A DNA stretch of 5,903 bases from NCBI GenBank assembly GCA_002317245.1, contig DCIU01000138.1:7567-13469 (forward strand). Direction: 5' to 3'. The notes under the pieces are model-generated. The model saw only the letters and a list, made by a program, of their open reading frames with translations. It was not told where the DNA came from and did not search any database. Origin of the DNA: Lachnospiraceae bacterium UBA1718 (GTDB taxonomy: Bacteria; Bacillota; Clostridia; Lachnospirales; Lachnospiraceae). Positions 1 to 5,289 of the stretch are shown here, one piece after another (position 1 is the first letter of the stretch; the number at the start of each line of letters is the position of its first letter). The position numbers and the translations under genes are program-made.

Positions 1-296
1 AGAAGAATCTTAAGTGTCTCCTCAAGTTCCTCTATTCTCTTCTTGGCTGTATTAAGCTCATCCTTGAGCATCTCACGCATCTCTTCATCGGACTCACTCT
101 CAAGCATTGACAGGCTGTCTTCTACATCGGCCTTGCACTGCTTGTATTCCTTATATGCCTCAACAAGTGGTGTAAGCTCCGCCTGTTCCTTCATAAGAGA
201 AGTAAATCTTCTCTGGTCATTAGCTACACCCGGCTCGCTGAGCTCATTCATTATCTCTTCATATCTGCGTATCAGATCATCAAGCTTGTCGAACAT
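1..296 (-). CDS. prfA: Peptide chain release factor 1 (RF1), N-terminal part, cut by window edge
   Basis: RF1 recognises UAA and UAG stop codons in the ribosomal A site and triggers peptide release. Reading back from base 296 there are 98 codons with no stop before the window ends. The protein begins MFDKLDDLIRRYEEIMNELS and continues with a charged helical segment (residues about 34-98, containing EQAELTPLVEAYKEY). This matches domain 1 of the RF1 family. The stop-codon recognition motif and the GGQ catalytic loop lie outside the window. The start is supported by the Shine-Dalgarno GGAGG at 301-305, four bases before the ATG. The gene follows prmC, whose product methylates the GGQ glutamine of RF1/RF2; this favours RF1 over RF2, as does the N-terminal sequence. 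No frameshift signal of the RF2 kind is seen. Family assignment is firm; only the truncation limits it. Confidence 0.95.
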   Translation of the reverse strand, partial: MFDKLDDLIRRYEEIMNELSEPGVANDQRRFTSLMKEQAELTPLVEAYKEYKQCKADVEDSLSMLESESDEEMREMLKDELNTAKKRIEELEETLKIL

Positions 297-324
297 AGTT
301 CCTCCATCTGCTTTCTCATTAATA

Positions 325-1179
325 CTATCTGGCCAGCGAATACTCACCGCTTACAACTCTGTCATTGCCAGATAGATCCTTAGTCACTTTAACATACTTG
401 AAGCCAGCTTCCTCCATCAGTCCACTGACCTCTGCCCCCTGATCATATCCAATCTCGAAATAGAGCTTACCGCCAATCATTATATAATCACGGCACTTAT
501 CTATAATCTCACGATAGAAGTAGAGGCCGTCCTCATAGCCATCTAAGGCTATCATCGGTTCATGTTCCCTTACCTCTTCCATAAGAGTTGGTATCACATC
601 ACTCCTTATATATGGAGGATTCGATACTATAATATCATATTTCTGCTTATCCTCGTCCTCTGATAGTCCGTCGAATAAGTCGCTTTGAATAAACGTGGCC
701 GCAATACCCAGTCGCCTGCTGTTTTCCCTTGCTACAGCTAAGGCGTCCGCTGATATATCAAGCCCTGTTCCTTCACAGCCATTCATATAATGCAGAAGTC
801 CCAGAAGAATACAGCCCGAACCCGTGCACACATCCAGTATGCGAAGTCCGCTGGCGCCCTCCTTCAGAATCTCCTCCACCAGCACCTCGGTGTCCTGCCT
901 TGGAATAAGCACATGCTCGTTAACCGCAATCTCCAAGCCCATGAAGCTCTGGAAGCCAGTTATATGCTGGAGGGGAATACGCTTAATTCTCTTAGCGGCT
1001 GCCCCGCGCAGCTTGTCCTCGGTCTCTGGGTCAAGGGGATCATTAGCATGTATGAACAACGCACTCCTGTTCATCCCCGCCAGATAATCCATCAGTAGAC
1101 AGGCATCTGACTTAGGCTCCGGGAGCCCTGCCTTAGTGAATTCCTCCACCAGGTAATTAACCATCTCATTACAGGTCAC
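325..1179 (-). CDS. prmC: Peptide chain release factor N5-glutamine methyltransferase PrmC (HemK)
   Basis: PrmC transfers a methyl group from S-adenosylmethionine to the glutamine of the GGQ motif of release factors, which raises termination efficiency. With the GTG start at 1179 the protein has 284 residues, normal for the family. Visible parts: an N-terminal helical substrate-binding domain (residues about 1-75); PLQHITG then IPRQDTE at 92-98 (family form IPRPETE, here with Q for P and D for E); the SAM-binding loop CTGSG at 118-122; an acidic residue in GLDIS near 141; the catalytic NPPY at 187-190; and a C-terminal NDRVVSG. GTG 1179 was chosen because GAGGGAG (1186-1192) sits six bases upstream and the resulting N-terminus fits the family. 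An ATG at 1212 would add 11 unmatched residues; an ATG at 1164 lacks a ribosome site. The start overlaps the DUF1385 gene by 11 bp, suggesting translational coupling. prfA follows after 28 bp. Confidence 0.93.
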   Translation of the reverse strand: MTCNEMVNYLVEEFTKAGLPEPKSDACLLMDYLAGMNRSALFIHANDPLDPETEDKLRGAAAKRIKRIPLQHITGFQSFMGLEIAVNEHVLIPRQDTEVLVEEILKEGASGLRILDVCTGSGCILLGLLHYMNGCEGTGLDISADALAVARENSRRLGIAATFIQSDLFDGLSEDEDKQKYDIIVSNPPYIRSDVIPTLMEEVREHEPMIALDGYEDGLYFYREIIDKCRDYIMIGGKLYFEIGYDQGAEVSGLMEEAGFKYVKVTKDLSGNDRVVSGEYSLAR

Positions 1180-2131
1180 GGAATTCTCCCTCTTCGTAGT
1201 CGAAATTCTCAATTAAGAATGCCTTCCAGTCAAAAACTGCCTCGACTGACTTAATGGCAACCTCTATCATATCCTCATCAGGCTCCTTGGTTGTAAGGAG
1301 CTGAAGTCCCATACCAGGAGCAGACAGTATACGAACAATTGCATTGTCCGAACGTCCTGCAAGTCTGATTAACTCATAGGAAATTCCTGCAATAACAGGA
1401 AGAAGAGCTATTCGCAGAAGTACCTTATATACAGGATTCTCCACTGTAATGAAGAAGAATACCACAATACTTACTACCATAACGAATAAGAGGAAGCTTG
1501 TACCGCAGCGTCTGTGGAGCCTTGAAGACTTCTTGACATTCTTGACTGTAAGGGTACGTCCTCTCTCGATACAGTTGATGCACTTATGCTCAGCGCCGTG
1601 ATACATGTAGAGTCTTCTGATGTCCTTCATACATGTAATGGCAACTATATATACAAGAAAAACTGCAAGTCTTATTAATCCCTCGAAGATTGTAAGTAAT
1701 GAAGCATTACGAACGTACTTCTCAAGGAATGTAGACAGATAGTATGGAAGAACCATGAAGAGTGCAATTGCAATTACCAGTGACAGGCATACTGTGAATA
1801 TAGAGAATACCTTCTCGCTCTTATCACCGAACGCCTTATCAAGCTTGCTCTCCTTGGCATTCTCGTCCTCATAGAAGCTTGCAGAGAAGTCAAGTGTTCT
1901 CATACCCAGGATAAGCGAATCAAGGAAATTGAATACGCCTCTTATGAAAGGAACCTTGGCAATCTTAAGTCCATGGGCAATGCTATGATACTCAGCCTGG
2001 TCAACCTCTATCTCTCCATCCGGCTTGCGAACAGACACCGCATAGAGTTCCTTATTCTTCATCATAACGCCCTCAAGTACTGCCTGACCGCCAATACCTG
2101 AAGCGCATAATTTTTTCTTCTTCTTAGCCAT
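1169..2131 (-). CDS. yqhQ: DUF1385 family membrane protein (YqhQ-like)
   Basis: This is a conserved Firmicutes membrane protein of uncertain function, related to Bacillus subtilis YqhQ. It has 320 residues from the ATG at 2131, with the Shine-Dalgarno GAGGG at 2137-2141 five bases upstream. A lysine-rich start (MAKKKKK) leads to the family hallmark GIGGQAVLEGVMM at about 12-24. A hydrophobic segment at about 108-133 and another at about 145-167 precede HGAEHK (178-183), CINC and HRRCGTSF. Two more hydrophobic segments lie at about 210-230 and 236-255, and the tail contains LQLLTTKEPDEDMIEVAI. The clustered His, Glu and Cys residues between membrane segments could bind a metal, but that is inference. 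The gene follows rpmE behind a terminator hairpin and overlaps prmC by 11 bp, so it is translated in step with the release-factor genes. A TTG start at 2176 was discarded because it lies in the hairpin and lacks family match. Confidence 0.9.
   Translation of the reverse strand: MAKKKKKLCASGIGGQAVLEGVMMKNKELYAVSVRKPDGEIEVDQAEYHSIAHGLKIAKVPFIRGVFNFLDSLILGMRTLDFSASFYEDENAKESKLDKAFGDKSEKVFSIFTVCLSLVIAIALFMVLPYYLSTFLEKYVRNASLLTIFEGLIRLAVFLVYIVAITCMKDIRRLYMYHGAEHKCINCIERGRTLTVKNVKKSSRLHRRCGTSFLLFVMVVSIVVFFFITVENPVYKVLLRIALLPVIAGISYELIRLAGRSDNAIVRILSAPGMGLQLLTTKEPDEDMIEVAIKSVEAVFDWKAFLIENFDYEEGEFRDL
1186..1192 (-). promoter_or_regulatory. Ribosome binding site deciding the prmC start
   Basis: On the minus strand GAGGGAG lies inside the last codons of the DUF1385 gene, six bases before a GTG at 1177-1179. 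It supports GTG over the in-frame ATGs at 1212 and 1164. Because both the site and the start codon lie within the upstream coding region, ribosomes finishing DUF1385 would be well placed to begin prmC. Confidence 0.6.
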
Positions 2132-2140
2132 TTTAACCCT

Positions 2141-2180
2141 CAAAACAAGAAAAGGTTGAGGTCGCACTGACCTCAACCTT
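2141..2180 (-). terminator. Intrinsic terminator or attenuator after rpmE
   Basis: A perfect 12-bp inverted repeat has arms AAGGTTGAGGTC and GACCTCAACCTT (2152-2163 and 2169-2180) with a five-base loop. On the minus strand it is followed directly by a T-rich run (TTCTTGTTTTG). It begins 13 bases after the rpmE stop codon. On the plus strand the hairpin is not followed by a T-run, so it acts for minus-strand transcripts. Its U-tract abuts the DUF1385 ribosome site, leaving no room for a new promoter downstream, so the next three genes depend on read-through or on a promoter inside or upstream of rpmE. Confidence 0.85.
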
Positions 2181-2193
2181 ACTATTTCGCTTA

Positions 2194-2400
2194 TTAGTTA
2201 GCCTTAACACCGTACTTCTTGTTGAACTTATCAATACGTCCATCAGCTCTAGCAGTCTTCTGCTGACCTGTGTAGAATGAATGACACTTTGAACAAACTT
2301 CAACGTGAATTTCTGGCTTTGTAGATCCTGTTACGAATGTGTTACCGCAGTTACATGTTACTGTAGCCTGGTAGTAATCTGGATGGATTCCTTCTCTCAT
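2194..2400 (-). CDS. rpmE: 50S ribosomal protein L31, zinc-binding (C+) type
   Basis: L31 is a small protein of the large ribosomal subunit that helps bridge the two subunits. The 68-residue product is of normal length and begins MREGIHPDYY. The four zinc-ligand cysteines of the C+ form are all present: C16 and C18 in CNCG, and C36 and C39 in CSKC. It is therefore the zinc-containing version rather than the cysteine-free paralogue made under zinc shortage. The family core TGSTKPEIHVEVCSKCHSFY (residues 24-43) is intact, followed by a basic tail. The ATG at 2400 has a strong ribosome site, AGAGGTGAT, just upstream. The gene follows rho by 112 bp but has its own promoter, and it ends at a strong hairpin. 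The rho-rpmE order is common in Firmicutes. Confidence 0.97.
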   Translation of the reverse strand: MREGIHPDYYQATVTCNCGNTFVTGSTKPEIHVEVCSKCHSFYTGQQKTARADGRIDKFNKKYGVKAN

Positions 2401-2469
2401 GCTATCACCTCTCTGATTCTATATAATAATAAACTAATGTTCTCACCCGCTACTGTTTAAATAAACAGC
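2401..2469 (-). promoter_or_regulatory. rpmE 5' leader, possible L31 autoregulatory leader
   Basis: If transcription starts about seven bases after the -10 box (near 2469), rpmE mRNA carries a leader of about 69 nt. It opens with a perfect inverted repeat, CTGTTTA-TT-TAAACAG (2453-2468). It then has UAGCGGGUGAGAAC, an AU-rich stretch and the ribosome site AGAGGUGAU (about 2404-2412). Structured leaders upstream of L31 genes have been described in Firmicutes as candidate ribosomal-protein autoregulatory elements. I cannot confirm from memory that this one fits that consensus. The repeat could also be a DNA operator overlapping the start site. Confidence 0.4.
2453..2468. repeat. Perfect 16-bp inverted repeat at the rpmE transcription start
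   Basis: CTGTTTA and TAAACAG are separated by two bases and sit just downstream of the rpmE -10 box. In RNA it would form a 6-bp stem with a four-base loop at the extreme 5' end. There is no U-tract after it on either strand, so it is not a terminator for rho. A 5' stabilising hairpin, part of an L31 leader, or a repressor site are all possible. Confidence 0.6.
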
Positions 2470-2475
2470 TCTATA

Positions 2476-2504
2476 ATATTAGCATAGGCGAAAAATAAGT
2501 GCAA
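2476..2504 (-). promoter_or_regulatory. Sigma-A type promoter of rpmE
   Basis: On the minus strand the -35 box TTGCAC (2499-2504) is followed by a 17-bp spacer and the -10 box TAATAT (2476-2481). TG stands one base before the -10 box (TATGC-TAATAT), an extended -10. The -35 box begins within ten bases of the rho stop codon, so rpmE can be transcribed independently of rho. Predicted start is near 2469. Confidence 0.75.
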
Positions 2505-2512
2505 TACCCAAT

Positions 2513-3913
2513 TTAGAAGATATTCATCTTTTTAATCATCTGACAGAATTCCTTATTGTCTCTTGTACGTGAGAAGAGATCAATAACCTTATCAGCAGCT
2601 TCATCAGCCTTAAGACCTGAGAAGGCTCTTCTGATTGATGATACTGCCTCCTGCTCCTCACCAGAGAGAAGAAGGTCATCACGTCTTGTACCTGACTTAA
2701 GGATATCAATAGCTGGGAATACTCTTCTCTCAGACAGCTTTCTGTCGAGAACGATTTCCATATTACCAGTACCCTTGAATTCCTCGTATACTACATCGTC
2801 CATACGGCTTCCTGTCTCAACCAGTGCTGTTGCAAGGATTGTTAAGCTTCCGCCCTCTCTCATGTTTCTTGCTGCACCGAAGAACTTCTTAGGCATATAG
2901 AGTGCTACAGGATCAAGACCACCTGACAGTGTACGTCCTGATGGTGGAACTGTGTTGTTGTAAGCACGTGTAAGTCTTGTGATGGAATCAATAAGAATCA
3001 TTACATCAAGCTTATGCTCTACAAGTCTCTTAGCTCTCTCCATAACCATCTCTGAGATTCTCTTATGATGATCTGGAAGCTCATCGAATGTAGAATATAC
3101 AACCTCAACGTTAGGTCCTTCAATAGCCTCGCGGATATCTGTTACTTCCTCTGGACGCTCATCGATAAGTAATACGATTAAGTGCATCTCAGGATTATTA
3201 GCCTTAACAGACTTAGCAACTTCCTTAAGAAGTGTTGTCTTACCAGCCTTAGGTGGAGATACGATCATACCTCTCTGTCCCTTACCTACAGGGCACATGA
3301 TATCCATGATTCTCATGGCTACGGATGAGCCAGGAGTCTCTAACTTCAGCTTCTCTTCTGGGAAGATTGGTGTCATATCCTCGAAGGTCATTCTGTCTGC
3401 TGCAAGCTCTGGATTAAGTCCATTAACAGACTTAACATATAAAAGTGCTGAATACTTCTCTGTAGCTGTCTTAACTCTTGTGTTACCACAGAGCATATCG
3501 CCTTTTTTAAGTCCGAACTTTCTAATCTGACTAGGTGAAATATAGATATCATTCTCACCTGGGAAGTAATTCTCTGCTCTGATGAAACCAAAGCCTTCAT
3601 TCATTACTTCAAGTACACCAGTTACTTCAATTCCGCTGTCGAGCTCTTCAATGCTCTTAGCTGCTGTCTCACCACCCTCAGCATCCTCTGTCTGTGGGGC
3701 TGTGGCCTTAACTTCCTTAGAGGCTGGTGTAACTTCGTCCACGCCTCCGTATACAGGGTCTGGGGTTGACTTCAGCTTCTCTAATTCATCCATGTCACAC
3801 ATGATGTCGATAAGCTGGTTCTTAACTTTCTTAGAAACGCTCTTTACGCCTCTTGTTCTTGCTATTGCTCTTAAATCGCCAATTGCAAGTGTTTCATACT
3901 GTTCTCTTGTCAT
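2513..3913 (-). CDS. rho: Transcription termination factor Rho
   Basis: Rho is a hexameric RNA-dependent ATPase that travels along untranslated RNA and dislodges RNA polymerase. The 466-residue protein has all core elements. The Rho N-terminal helical domain is at about 1-42. An acidic low-complexity linker (about 46-93) makes it longer than E. coli Rho (419). The primary RNA-binding cold-shock-like domain is at about 96-165 (GVLEVMNEGFGFIRAEN). Walker A PPKAGKTT is at 220-227, DERPEEVTD at 251-259, Walker B VMILIDS at 304-310, and the Q-loop region PPSGRTLSGG at 323-332. EEFKGTGN lies near 377-384, and SGTR with R410 corresponds to the E. coli arginine finger R366. The linker is short and not Asn/Gln-rich, unlike the long insertion of some clostridial Rho proteins. 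ATG 3913 follows AAGGAG (3919-3924) by five bases. It is preceded by a long leader and followed by the rpmE promoter. Confidence 0.98.
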   Translation of the reverse strand: MTREQYETLAIGDLRAIARTRGVKSVSKKVKNQLIDIMCDMDELEKLKSTPDPVYGGVDEVTPASKEVKATAPQTEDAEGGETAAKSIEELDSGIEVTGVLEVMNEGFGFIRAENYFPGENDIYISPSQIRKFGLKKGDMLCGNTRVKTATEKYSALLYVKSVNGLNPELAADRMTFEDMTPIFPEEKLKLETPGSSVAMRIMDIMCPVGKGQRGMIVSPPKAGKTTLLKEVAKSVKANNPEMHLIVLLIDERPEEVTDIREAIEGPNVEVVYSTFDELPDHHKRISEMVMERAKRLVEHKLDVMILIDSITRLTRAYNNTVPPSGRTLSGGLDPVALYMPKKFFGAARNMREGGSLTILATALVETGSRMDDVVYEEFKGTGNMEIVLDRKLSERRVFPAIDILKSGTRRDDLLLSGEEQEAVSSIRRAFSGLKADEAADKVIDLFSRTRDNKEFCQMIKKMNIF

Positions 3914-4019
3914 TAAATCTCCTTAGTCGCTAAAAAATCAATAAAACAATAAAAACCCGGGAAACGTGATATCGAAATGATATCCTCCTAGATAGATGCA
4001 TCGCGTGACACATCTCTTA
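3914..4019 (-). promoter_or_regulatory. rho 5' leader region (about 105 nt)
   Basis: From the predicted start near 4019 to the rho ATG the leader contains, in order: a hairpin (3994-4015); a perfect AGGAGG (3984-3989) not followed by ATG, GTG or TTG; two GATATC blocks five bases apart that can pair; CCCGGG; a U-rich tract; and the true rho ribosome site AAGGAG (3919-3924). Two short open frames cross it. Leader-based autoregulation of rho is known in E. coli. A similar role here is inference from length and content only. Confidence 0.45.
3994..4015 (-). promoter_or_regulatory. Hairpin near the 5' end of the rho leader
   Basis: In the minus-strand RNA, AGAUGUGUC and GAUGCAUCU pair over nine base pairs, two of them G-U, around an ACGC loop. 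It begins a few bases after the predicted start. It has no U-tract behind it, so it is a leader structure rather than a terminator. Confidence 0.4.
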
Positions 4020-4025
4020 TACGTC

Positions 4026-4031
4026 ATTATA
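4026..4031 (-). promoter_or_regulatory. Probable -10 box of the rho promoter
   Basis: A consensus TATAAT stands on the minus strand immediately after the U-tract of the upstream terminator. With a 17-bp spacer the -35 position (4049-4054) reads ATAGCC inside the terminator hairpin, a poor match, so the promoter is either weak or activator-assisted. It is the only good -10 candidate between the terminator and rho. Confidence 0.5.
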
Positions 4032-4034
4032 CAC

Positions 4035-4072
4035 AAAAAAACCGAATTGGCTATAGCTAATTCGGTTTTTTC
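4035..4072. terminator. Bidirectional intrinsic terminator between malic enzyme gene and rho
   Basis: A-run, CCGAATT, short inner stem and TATA loop, AATTCGG, T-run. The 7-bp core stem (4042-4048 with 4059-4065) is extended by two inner G-C pairs and by the flanking A and T runs. Seven T residues follow the stem on the minus strand and at least six on the plus strand, so it can stop transcription either way. Its main job is to end the rarA-malic enzyme transcript, whose last stop codon lies about 55-90 nt upstream. Confidence 0.9.
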
Positions 4073-4125
4073 TTTAAAAATTTATAATTTTTTATCAATT
4101 AATGTCCAAAAGCCTGGTTATTCCC

Positions 4126-5274
4126 TTAAATATGAGCCTTTACAGCCTCTGCTACAAGGTCTGCTACTCTTGGATCAAATGCCTCTGGCATAATCATATC
4201 TTCGCAGAGCTCATCATCAGAAACAAGGCTTGCAATAGCCTCTGCTGCAGCTAACTTCATCTCCTCAGTAATCTGCTTAGCTCTTCCCTCAAGGGCACCC
4301 TTGAAGATACCAGGGAATGCAACAACGTTGTTGATCTGGTTAGGGAAGTCAGAACGTCCTGTACCAACGATTCTTGCACCTGCTGCCTTAGCAACATCTG
4401 GCATAATCTCTGGAACCGGATTAGACATAGCGAAGATGATTGGATCAGAGTTCATAGACTTAACCATCTCTGCAGTACATGTATTAGGAGCAGATACACC
4501 AACGAAGATATCCGCACCCTTCATTACATCTGCAAGTCCACCCTTCTCATCGTTAGGATTAGAGAGCTCAAGCATCTCCTTCTTAGACCAGTTAAGGTCT
4601 GTTCTGTCAGATGCAATAGCACCTGTTCTATCAACCATAATTACATTCTTGAAACCATAGTTAAGGAGCAGCTTAGCAATAGCAACACCTGCAGCACCTG
4701 CACCGTTAACTACTACCTTACAGTCAGCCTTCTCCTTCTTAACGATCTTAAGAGCATTGATTGTAGCTGATAATACTACAATAGCTGTACCGTGCTGGTC
4801 ATCATGGAATACTGGAATATCAAGTGTCTCCTTAAGTCTTGTCTCAATCTCGAAACATCTTGGAGCCGAAATATCCTCAAGATTAATACCTCCGAATGTT
4901 GGAGCAAGATATGTAACAGTCTTAATAATCTCTTCTGTATCCTGTGTATCAAGACATATTGGAACAGCGTTAACTCCACCGAACTCCTTGAAGAGAACTG
5001 CCTTACCTTCCATAACTGGCATAGCTGCCTCTGCACCAATATTACCAAGTCCAAGAACAGCACTACCATCAGATACTACTGCGATTGTATTAGCCTTCAT
5101 TGTGTACTTGTAAGCAAGTTCCTTATCCTCTGCAATAACCTTACATGGTTCAGCAACACCTGGTGTATAAGCTAATGCAAGATCTTCTCTTGTCTTAACC
5201 TTACTCTTTGCTACTGTCTCGATTTTTCCCTGCCACTGCTCATGCAGCTGCATTGCCTTTTCGCCTGTTGTCAT
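4126..5274 (-). CDS. Malic enzyme, short single-domain form (NAD(P)-dependent, oxaloacetate-decarboxylating)
   Basis: The enzyme converts malate to pyruvate and CO2 while reducing NAD or NADP. The 382-residue length fits the short bacterial form without a fused phosphotransacetylase domain. Visible motifs: AYTPGVAEPC with the catalytic tyrosine Y36; VSDGSAVLGLGNIG at 67-80; the probable catalytic lysine K91 in EGKAVLFK; metal ligands in LEDISAPRCFEIE (E133, D134) and FHDDQHGTA (about D158/D159); the Rossmann loop GAGAAG at 191-196 with VDRTGAI after the second strand; and SNPVPEI and SDFPNQINN at 284-290 and 308-316. The cofactor cannot be fixed from sequence by eye. ATG 5274 follows AAGGAG (5282-5287) by seven bases, and the ribosome site starts just past the rarA stop codon. 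The 15-bp gap indicates co-transcription with rarA, and the gene ends before the bidirectional terminator. In an anaerobe it would link C4 acids to pyruvate. Confidence 0.95.
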   Translation of the reverse strand: MTTGEKAMQLHEQWQGKIETVAKSKVKTREDLALAYTPGVAEPCKVIAEDKELAYKYTMKANTIAVVSDGSAVLGLGNIGAEAAMPVMEGKAVLFKEFGGVNAVPICLDTQDTEEIIKTVTYLAPTFGGINLEDISAPRCFEIETRLKETLDIPVFHDDQHGTAIVVLSATINALKIVKKEKADCKVVVNGAGAAGVAIAKLLLNYGFKNVIMVDRTGAIASDRTDLNWSKKEMLELSNPNDEKGGLADVMKGADIFVGVSAPNTCTAEMVKSMNSDPIIFAMSNPVPEIMPDVAKAAGARIVGTGRSDFPNQINNVVAFPGIFKGALEGRAKQITEEMKLAAAEAIASLVSDDELCEDMIMPEAFDPRVADLVAEAVKAHI

Positions 5275-5289
5275 GTGATGACTCCTTTC

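Noticed and set aside
1180..1212. ATG start of prmC at 1212
   Set aside because: It would add 11 residues not expected for PrmC and deepen the overlap with DUF1385 to 44 bp; GTG 1179 has a better ribosome site and family fit.
2132..2176. Extended N-terminus of DUF1385 from a TTG at 2176
   Set aside because: The extension is encoded by the terminator stem and U-tract, has no family match, and the ATG at 2131 has a well-spaced GAGGG.
2453..2468. Inverted repeat as a Zur (zinc repressor) operator or as the rho terminator
   Set aside because: The sequence does not resemble the Firmicutes Zur box, and zinc-type L31 is not normally Zur-repressed; no U-tract follows, so it is not an intrinsic terminator either.
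3936..3963. CCCGGG followed by a T-rich tract in the rho leader as an intrinsic attenuator
   Set aside because: CCCGGG is only a 6-bp self-palindrome with no loop, and I found no upstream partner able to form a proper stem before the T-tract.
3938..4027. 29-codon frame from an ATG at 4025-4027 in front of rho
   Set aside because: The ATG overlaps the predicted TATAAT box, so it would lie upstream of the transcription start.
3996..4193. Plus-strand ORF of 65 codons across the rho-malic enzyme intergenic region
   Set aside because: It runs through the bidirectional terminator and into the malic enzyme 3' end on the opposite strand, has no evident ribosome site, and the product resembles no family I know.
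4301..5175. Several long plus-strand open frames opposite the malic enzyme gene, with similar ones opposite rho, prmC and prfA
   Set aside because: Each lies antisense to a clearly conserved gene; the Ser/Leu/Ile-rich products are typical of frames mirrored from AAG/GAT-rich coding DNA.
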